Of a stretch of DNA of 64,000 nt, positions 59,288-64,000 are shown piece after piece; position 1 is the stretch's first letter, and each line of letters begins with the position of its first letter. The notes beneath the pieces were generated by a model. The model had not been told where the DNA came from and made no database searches. It was given only the letters and a program-made list of their open reading frames with translations. The position numbers and the translations under genes are program-made. The stretch comes from Pseudomonas fluorescens (GTDB taxonomy: Bacteria > Pseudomonadota > Gammaproteobacteria > Pseudomonadales > Pseudomonadaceae), in assembly GCF_902498195.1 (NCBI RefSeq), contig NZ_CABVIY010000002.1, positions 868,001 to 932,000 on the forward strand, in the 5' to 3' direction.

Positions 59288-60256
59288 ATGATCGTTGACC
59301 GTCAAGGCAGGCGTTTTCGCAATTTGCGGGTCAGCCTGACCTCCGCCTGCAACTACGCCTGTACTTACTGCGTGCCCAACGGCAAGCGGCTGGTGGCTGC
59401 GCAGGATGAGTTGTCGGCCGAAGCCATGGCGCGCGGCGTGGCCTATCTGATCGAAGCGGCGGGTATCGAGCGTTTACGCATCACCGGTGGCGAACCGCTG
59501 GTGAGCCCGAAGCTCGAAACCTTCATGACCGCAGTCGGGCAGATGGGCCTGGACGACATCAGCCTGACCACCAACGGTCAATTGCTGGCGAAAAAGCTGC
59601 CGCTGCTGGTGGACGCCGGCATCCGGCGCATCAACGTTTCCCTCGATACCCTGGACGCCAGTGCCTTTCGCGGCATCGCCCGTGGCGGCGACCTGGCAAC
59701 CGTGCTCGACGGCATGGAACAGGCCCGGGCGGCCGGCCTCAAAATCAAGGTCAACATGGTGCCGCTGCGCGGTCAGAACCTCGACCAGGTCATGCCGCTG
59801 CTCGACTACTGCCTGGAACGCGGCTATGAGCTGCGCTTTATCGAGCTGATGCGCATGGGCCACCTGGCCAGTGACTCCAACGCCTTCCTGCAACAGTTCG
59901 TCAGCCTGCAGCAGTTGCTGAGCCTGATCGGTGAGCATTACGAGTACCTGCAGGCCGATGCGCCGGTGGATGCGACGGCGGTGCGCTACGCGATCCCGGG
60001 GTTGGGGCATTTTGGCGTGATCGCCAATGAAAGCGTGCCTTTCTGCCGTACCTGTTCACGGTTGCGCCTGTCCTCCACGGGCTGGCTGCACGGCTGCCTG
60101 TCGTCGAGTAACCGGCACTACGTCGGCGACTTGCTGGACAAGCCGCGTCATCAAGCCTTGCCGGCATTGCAGAGGCTGTTGGTGAAAGCCTTGGGTGACA
60201 AGCAGGAAGTGGCGTTCTCGGGTGGTGCGACCGTCATGAAAATCATCGGCGGCTGA
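59288..60256 (+). CDS. moaA: GTP 3',8-cyclase MoaA
   Basis: The 322-residue radical SAM enzyme starts molybdopterin synthesis. Cluster I Cys are 21, 25 and 28 (CNYACTYC), the C-terminal cluster II Cys lie in CRTCSRLRLSSTGWLHGC, and the protein ends in the essential Gly-Gly (IIGG). GGAG is five bases before ATG 59288. It supplies Moco to enzymes such as the hydroxylase at 36 kb. Pseudomonads often carry more than one moaA, so this may be one of several. Confidence 0.92.
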   Translation: MIVDRQGRRFRNLRVSLTSACNYACTYCVPNGKRLVAAQDELSAEAMARGVAYLIEAAGIERLRITGGEPLVSPKLETFMTAVGQMGLDDISLTTNGQLLAKKLPLLVDAGIRRINVSLDTLDASAFRGIARGGDLATVLDGMEQARAAGLKIKVNMVPLRGQNLDQVMPLLDYCLERGYELRFIELMRMGHLASDSNAFLQQFVSLQQLLSLIGEHYEYLQADAPVDATAVRYAIPGLGHFGVIANESVPFCRTCSRLRLSSTGWLHGCLSSSNRHYVGDLLDKPRHQALPALQRLLVKALGDKQEVAFSGGATVMKIIGG

Positions 60257-60260
60257 TCCG

Positions 60261-60337
60261 GCCTTTTCGCGGGCAAGCCTGCTCCCACAGGGTTTGCGCA
60301 ATTCCTTGTGGGAGCGGGCTTGACCGCGAAGAGGTCA
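60261..60337. repeat. REP doublet downstream of moaA
   Basis: CGCGGGCAAGCCTGCTCCCA and the inverted TGTGGGAGCGGGCTTGACCG flank a spacer of about 20 bases. Confidence 0.82.
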
Positions 60338-60425
60338 GTTCAGGCACCGCTGAACACGAGCTGGCGCAAAAGCTGCATCCCACGACCATTCGCCGGTTTT
60401 CCGACACCGGCCTCTGGAGGATAGG

Positions 60426-61034
60426 ATGCGTAGCCTGGTTTTGCTGCTGGCCGTTTTGGCGCTCGGTGGCTGCATGAATGTCAGCGATATGGCCGAAGGG
60501 ACTCGCTACCATATGAGCGACGCGGGCCTGCTGGATCACAGCGACAGCCGCCGCGTGAACAACCTGCGCATTCAGCCGGACTCGTTCGTCTACATTGCCC
60601 AGGGCGCCTTCGTACCGCCGGGCAGCGCCGTTTACCCACGCCCCAACGTCATCGCCGAAGTCGCCTTCGACGGCTTTGTCGAATACTTCCCGATGGTCCG
60701 CCGCGCGCGCACCCCGGAAGGTCTTGACCAGGCCATGGGCGAAGCCCGTGCAGCCGGTGCCCATTACCTGCTCTATACCCGCTTCGCCAAGTCCGATGAC
60801 CGTATCGGCAACTCCGATGAATGGCTGGATCAAGAGGCCGTGGATCGCCTTGGCATCGATTCCGGCGTGATTCAGATCATGTTGATCGAGACCAGCACCC
60901 AGTATTTGATTGATACTGCACGTATCAAGAGTCGTGGCGGTTTACTGACGTTCCACGACGAAAAACCAGAAGACCTGATGGGCCCGCCGCTTGAGCAATA
61001 TGCTCGCAGCCTGTTGGGGCTCAGCGACCAGTAA
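60426..61034 (+). CDS. DUF4823 lipoprotein
   Basis: The 202-residue protein has a lipoprotein signal (SLVLLLAVLALGGC, lipobox LGGC with Cys16). The residue after Cys is Met, not Asp, so the outer membrane is the likely destination. The rest matches DUF4823 proteins of pseudomonads; function unknown. GGAGGA precedes the ATG. Confidence 0.88.
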   Translation: MRSLVLLLAVLALGGCMNVSDMAEGTRYHMSDAGLLDHSDSRRVNNLRIQPDSFVYIAQGAFVPPGSAVYPRPNVIAEVAFDGFVEYFPMVRRARTPEGLDQAMGEARAAGAHYLLYTRFAKSDDRIGNSDEWLDQEAVDRLGIDSGVIQIMLIETSTQYLIDTARIKSRGGLLTFHDEKPEDLMGPPLEQYARSLLGLSDQ

Positions 61035-61049
61035 TCCAAGGAGATCGCC

Positions 61050-61610
61050 ATGAGTGGCCCGCAAAAAGCCAACGACCTGCTGGGGCAAATCCCCAAGACC
61101 CAAGGCTTGCCCCCGGTCCACCTGTGGAACCCCGATTTCTGCGGCGACATCGACATGCGCATCGCCCGCGACGGCACCTGGTATTACCTGGGCACGCCGA
61201 TCGGGCGCAAGCCGATGGTCAAGCTGTTCTCCACCATCATTCGCCGCGACGGCGATGATTACTTCCTCATCACCCCGGTCGAGAAAGTCGGCATCAAGGT
61301 CGACGACGCGCCCTTCGTGGCGATTGCGCTGGAAGTGGAAGGCGAGGGCGAGAATCAAATCCTGCGTTTCACCACCAGCGTCGACGAGACCGCCGAGGCC
61401 GGTGCCGAGCACCCGATTCGCGTGATGATCGATCCCGACACCCAAGAGCCCGCGCCCTACGTGCATGTGCGCACCAACCTCGAAGCGCTGATCCATCGCA
61501 ATGTGTTTTATCAACTGGTGGAGTTGGCGGTGAGCCGGGAGATCGACGGGCAGCGCTGGCTCGGCGTGTGGAGCGGCGGCGAGTTCTTCCGCATCGGTCT
61601 CGAGCCCTGA
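61050..61610 (+). CDS. DUF1285 protein
   Basis: The 186-residue soluble protein contains WNPDFCGDIDMRIARDGTWY and YFLITPVEKVGIKVDDAPF, typical of DUF1285. AGGAG lies upstream of the ATG and 15 bases separate it from the lipoprotein gene, so the two are probably co-transcribed. Function unknown. Confidence 0.88.
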   Translation: MSGPQKANDLLGQIPKTQGLPPVHLWNPDFCGDIDMRIARDGTWYYLGTPIGRKPMVKLFSTIIRRDGDDYFLITPVEKVGIKVDDAPFVAIALEVEGEGENQILRFTTSVDETAEAGAEHPIRVMIDPDTQEPAPYVHVRTNLEALIHRNVFYQLVELAVSREIDGQRWLGVWSGGEFFRIGLEP

Positions 61611-61619
61611 CCGATGACC

Positions 61620-61713
61620 CTTGTGGGAGCGGGCTTGCTCGCGAAGTGGGTGTGTCAGTCGACATCAACGTTGACTGACACACCGCCTTCGCGAGCAAGC
61701 CCGCTCCCACATT
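61620..61713. repeat. REP doublet
   Basis: TGTGGGAGCGGGCTTGCTCG and its inverse flank GTGTGTCAGTC...GACTGACACAC, which can also pair, making one long cruciform-capable element. Confidence 0.85.
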
Positions 61714-61742
61714 GGATGTTCGCCGTTTTCTGAAAAATCAAA

Positions 61743-61771
61743 TTGACACCCAATCATATGATGATTAGCGT
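61743..61771 (+). promoter_or_regulatory. Promoter with palindromic operator before the FadR-type gene
   Basis: TTGACA (61743-61748) is a perfect -35; a weak -10 (TAGCGT) lies 17 bases on. The spacer contains the palindrome ATCATATGAT (61753-61762), a sequence type bound by FadR-subfamily GntR regulators. Autorepression is inferred. Confidence 0.5.
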
Positions 61772-61803
61772 GAGCCTCCACAGCCAGCGGCCTTGAGGTG
61801 TTC

Positions 61804-62520
61804 ATGTCCAGCAGTTTTCACGCGTCGACGGTCGATTGGCTGGGCTGCTGGATCGCCACCGGGCAGGTCAGGCCGGGTGAGTCGCTCAAGGTCGAGGCCG
61901 ACCTCGGCGAGCAACTCGGTGTCAGTCGCACGGTCATCCGCGAGGCCATCAAGACCCTGGTCGCCAAAGGCATGCTCGAAGTGGGGCCGAAAGTCGGCAC
62001 ACGGGTGTTGCCGGTACGGCGCTGGAACCTGTTCGATCCGCAGGTCGTGGGCTGGTTGTCCCGCAGCGGTTTGCCGGAAAACTTCGTCGACGACTTACTC
62101 GACCTGCGCCGCACCATCGAACCGATGGCCGTGCGCTGGGCCTGTGAGCGCGCAACCGTCCCGCAGGTGGAAGCTATCCTGCTGGCCTATAACGCCCTGG
62201 AGCGGGCAGTGGACAGTGGGGTCGATTACAACCGTGCCGACCAGTTTTTCCACGAGTGCATTCTGGCGGCCAGCCACAATCAATTTATCGAACAGATGAT
62301 CCCGGCCCTCGGCGCCTTGCTGGCGGTGTGTTTCGAGGTATCCGCTGCCGACCCGGCCGAACTGCGTCGCACCTTGCCGATTCACAAGGACATGGCCGAC
62401 GCCATCGCCGCCCGCGATGCCGCGCGGGGTGTCTGGGCCTGCATGACCCTGATTGACAACGCCGACCTGGCCATCAAGCGCTACTACCCGCAGGTCATGG
62501 CCGATAAAAAAGTGAGCTAG
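61804..62520 (+). CDS. FadR-subfamily GntR regulator
   Basis: The 238-residue protein has a winged helix (EQLGVSRTVIREAIKTLVAKGMLEVGPKVGTRV) and an FCD effector domain with metal-ligand candidates in FHECILAASHNQFI and HKDMADAI. GAGGTG is just before ATG 61804. The neighbouring lactonase and dehydrogenase suggest it controls a sugar or sugar-acid pathway. Confidence 0.92.
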   Translation: MSSSFHASTVDWLGCWIATGQVRPGESLKVEADLGEQLGVSRTVIREAIKTLVAKGMLEVGPKVGTRVLPVRRWNLFDPQVVGWLSRSGLPENFVDDLLDLRRTIEPMAVRWACERATVPQVEAILLAYNALERAVDSGVDYNRADQFFHECILAASHNQFIEQMIPALGALLAVCFEVSAADPAELRRTLPIHKDMADAIAARDAARGVWACMTLIDNADLAIKRYYPQVMADKKVS

Positions 62521-62530
62521 CACGATGAGC

Positions 62531-62629
62531 CCCTTGTGGGAGCGAGCCTGCTCGCGAATGCGGTGTATCAGATAGCAGAGAAGTTGAATCCAGCGACGCC
62601 TTCGCGAGCAAGCCCGCTCCCACATAAAA
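62531..62629. repeat. REP doublet
   Basis: TTGTGGGAGCGAGCCTGCTC and the inverted GCGAGCAAGCCCGCTCCCAC flank about 40 bases, between the regulator and the lactonase gene. Confidence 0.82.
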
Positions 62630-62648
62630 ACTAATCGATTCAAATGAA

Positions 62649-62659
62649 AACAATAAGAA
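62649..62659 (+). promoter_or_regulatory. Crc/Hfq-type A-rich motif at the lactonase ribosome binding site
   Basis: AACAATAAGAA satisfies the AAnAAnAAnAA pattern recognised by Hfq with Crc in pseudomonads, five bases before the AGGAGG of the lactonase gene. Confidence 0.6.
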
Positions 62660-62672
62660 AGCAGGAGGTTTC

Positions 62673-63548
62673 ATGGAGTGGACCGCAGTCACCGAACACC
62701 GGGCCCTGCTCGGCGAAGGCCCGTTCTGGGATGCGCCAACCCAGGCGCTGTATTGGGTGGACATCGCCGGCAAGCAAGCGCTGCGGCTGATCGGCGCCAA
62801 TGTGCAGATCTGGCAAATGCCGGAGCACGTGTCGGCCTTCATCCCCTGCACCGGCGGCGATGCGCTGGTGACCTTGAGCAGTGGCGTCTATCGCCTCGAC
62901 CTGGATTCACCCGGCCTCGACCCGCGCCTGACATTGTTTTGCGTTGCCGACCCGCAACCGGGCAATCGCGCCAATGAAGCGCGTTGCGATGCCCACGGCC
63001 GGCTCTGGCTCGGCACCATGCAAAACAACATCGGTGAGAACGGTGAAGACCTGCCGATCGAGCGGCGCTCCGGCGGCTTGTTCCGTATTGATCGCGACGC
63101 CCGGGTGACGCCGTTGCTGCGTGGTCTGGGCATTCCCAATACGTTGCTGTGGAGCGATGACGCCACCGCCGTGTATTTCGGCGACAGCCTCGATGGCACG
63201 CTGTATCGGCATTTCATCCGCACTGACGGCAGTCTTGAACCGGCGCAGCCCTGGTTTGGCCCGCATGGGCGCGGGGGGCCGGACGGTTCGGCGATGGATG
63301 CCGAAGGGTTTATCTGGAATGCCCGTTGGGATGGCCGTTGCTTGCTCAGGCTGGCCCCGGACGGTCAGGTGGACCGGGTGATCGAACTGCCCGTCAGCCG
63401 TCCGACCAGTTGTGTGTTCGGCGATGCCGATCTTAAAACCCTGTACATCACCAGTGCGGCAAGTCCGCTTGGCCATCCGCTGGATGGAGCGGTGCTGGCC
63501 CTTCGTGTCGATGTGCCCGGAAAACTCTGTAGTCGATTTTCCGGGTAA
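62673..63548 (+). CDS. SMP-30/gluconolactonase-family lactonase
   Basis: The 291-residue six-bladed propeller enzyme has the metal-ligand Glu in LGEGPFWD, NEARCDAHGRLWLGT and GLGIPNTLLWSDD, and PDGSAMDAEGFIWNA. It opens sugar 1,4/1,5-lactones formed by a sugar dehydrogenase such as the SDR that follows. GGAGG precedes the ATG. The sugar (arabinose, galactose or fucose type) is not determined. Confidence 0.92.
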   Translation: MEWTAVTEHRALLGEGPFWDAPTQALYWVDIAGKQALRLIGANVQIWQMPEHVSAFIPCTGGDALVTLSSGVYRLDLDSPGLDPRLTLFCVADPQPGNRANEARCDAHGRLWLGTMQNNIGENGEDLPIERRSGGLFRIDRDARVTPLLRGLGIPNTLLWSDDATAVYFGDSLDGTLYRHFIRTDGSLEPAQPWFGPHGRGGPDGSAMDAEGFIWNARWDGRCLLRLAPDGQVDRVIELPVSRPTSCVFGDADLKTLYITSAASPLGHPLDGAVLALRVDVPGKLCSRFSG

Positions 63549-63578
63549 ATCCCTAAATATGGGATGCAAAATTATATA

Positions 63579-63608
63579 TTGAGATTAATCGGTCGCCGGG
63601 TTTATAGT
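63579..63608 (+). promoter_or_regulatory. Promoter of the SDR operon
   Basis: TTGAGA (63579-63584) and TATAGT (63603-63608) are 18 bases apart. Transcription would begin near 63615, giving a leader of about 215 bases. Confidence 0.6.
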
Positions 63609-63651
63609 CGGCACCATCGTTCCACGCTCAGTAACACGCACTCACACTTAA

Positions 63652-63659
63652 AAAAACAA
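63652..63659 (+). promoter_or_regulatory. Crc/Hfq-type A-rich motif in the SDR leader
   Basis: AAAAACAA fits AAnAAnAA and lies three bases before AGGTGAAG, which precedes a small upstream ORF. Confidence 0.4.
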
Positions 63660-63672
63660 AACAGGTGAAGTG

Positions 63673-63837
63673 ATGCAGCGATATTTCCCCGCACTCCTTT
63701 GTGGAGTCAGCGTTTCAGACCGTCCCGGTGCTGAAACGTTTTCGCGCCTGCCTGATTTTCCGACGCTTTTGGACCGGACATCGATGGATGCCCGGTTTTC
63801 GACGTGCTTACGATCAGGAGCCTTGTGCCATGGCTGA
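63673..63837 (+). CDS. Candidate 54-residue upstream ORF in the SDR leader
   Basis: ATG at 63673, with AGGTG five bases upstream, opens an ORF (MQRYFPALLCGVSVS...) that ends eight bases inside the SDR gene, so its translation would be coupled to the SDR start. The region also holds hairpins ACTCC/GGAGT (63692-63706) and CGTTTCAG/CTGAAACG (63711-63738). It may be a leader peptide, structured RNA or chance. Confidence 0.3.
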   Translation: MQRYFPALLCGVSVSDRPGAETFSRLPDFPTLLDRTSMDARFSTCLRSGALCHG

Positions 63838-64000
63838 GCCTCTCTCGCTGCCAGCGATGCCCGAGCCGCCCCAGGGCGAGCGCCTGAAAGACAAGGTCGT
63901 GCTGTTGACCGGTGCTGCCCAGGGGATTGGCGAGGCGATTGTCGCGGCGTTCGCCGCTCAGCAAGCCAGGCTGGTCATCAGCGACGTCCAGGCTGAAAAA
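63830..64000 (+). CDS. SDR-family sugar dehydrogenase, N-terminal fragment
   Basis: ATG 63830 with AGGAG nine bases upstream gives 57 residues to the window edge. KDKVVLLTGAAQGIGEAI carries the TGxxxGIG cofactor motif. With the lactonase upstream it probably oxidises an aldose to its lactone (inference from context). The catalytic Ser-Tyr-Lys lies outside the window. Confidence 0.85.
   Translation, partial: MAEPLSLPAMPEPPQGERLKDKVVLLTGAAQGIGEAIVAAFAAQQARLVISDVQAEK

Overview
The window looks like a chromosomal segment of a fluorescent-group Pseudomonas. It is GC-rich, with Pseudomonas-type REP doublets (core GTGGGAGCGGGCTTG) in many intergenic gaps and a gene order familiar from pseudomonads. 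No insertion sequence, prophage, CRISPR array or ribosomal RNA was seen. The species call is inference from gene content; no database search was possible.

Layout. 1-17 kb: the end of a DMT-type exporter, aceK, hrpA, a KAS III-like ketoacyl synthase, a minus-strand module (response regulator, histidine kinase, EF-hand protein), pyrF, two oxidoreductases, a MocR-type regulator and a chemoreceptor. 17-20 kb: a membrane-anchored protein of unknown role and three tandem tRNA-Glu/tRNA-Gly pairs. 19-29 kb: LysE-type exporter, alanyl-tRNA editing protein, LysR regulator, PA2817-type protein, fadE, transglutaminase-like protein, glutathione transferase, a YadG/YadH-type ABC exporter and a DUF2062 protein. 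29-36 kb: comEC, exbB-exbD-lpxK-trm112-kdsB-ptp-murB, a tightly overlapping envelope operon. 36-40.5 kb: a molybdenum hydroxylase cassette (2Fe-2S subunit, Tat-exported Mo subunit, XdhC, MocA-like) lying between murB and rne. 40.6-58 kb: rne and the divergent rluC-HAD-S49 peptidase group, maf, then yceD-rpmF-plsX-fabD-fabG-acpP-fabF-pabC-mltG-tmk-holB-pilZ-tatD. 58-64 kb: TetR regulator, moaA, a DUF4823 lipoprotein, a DUF1285 protein, and a sugar-lactone catabolic locus (FadR-type regulator, SMP-30 lactonase, start of an SDR dehydrogenase).

How it fits together. Most of the window is housekeeping: lipid A/Kdo supply (lpxK, kdsB), peptidoglycan (murB, mltG), fatty acid synthesis (plsX to fabF) and degradation (fadE), RNA turnover (rne, hrpA) and the glyoxylate-shunt switch (aceK). 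The accessory parts are the EF-hand/two-component module, the molybdenum hydroxylase cassette (with moaA 19 kb away for cofactor synthesis) and the terminal sugar locus, which carries Crc/Hfq-type A-rich motifs at its ribosome binding sites. The less expected signals are non-coding: several perfect palindromes in promoters, two apparently leaderless genes, small unassigned ORFs, a long structured rne leader and a triplicated tRNA unit.
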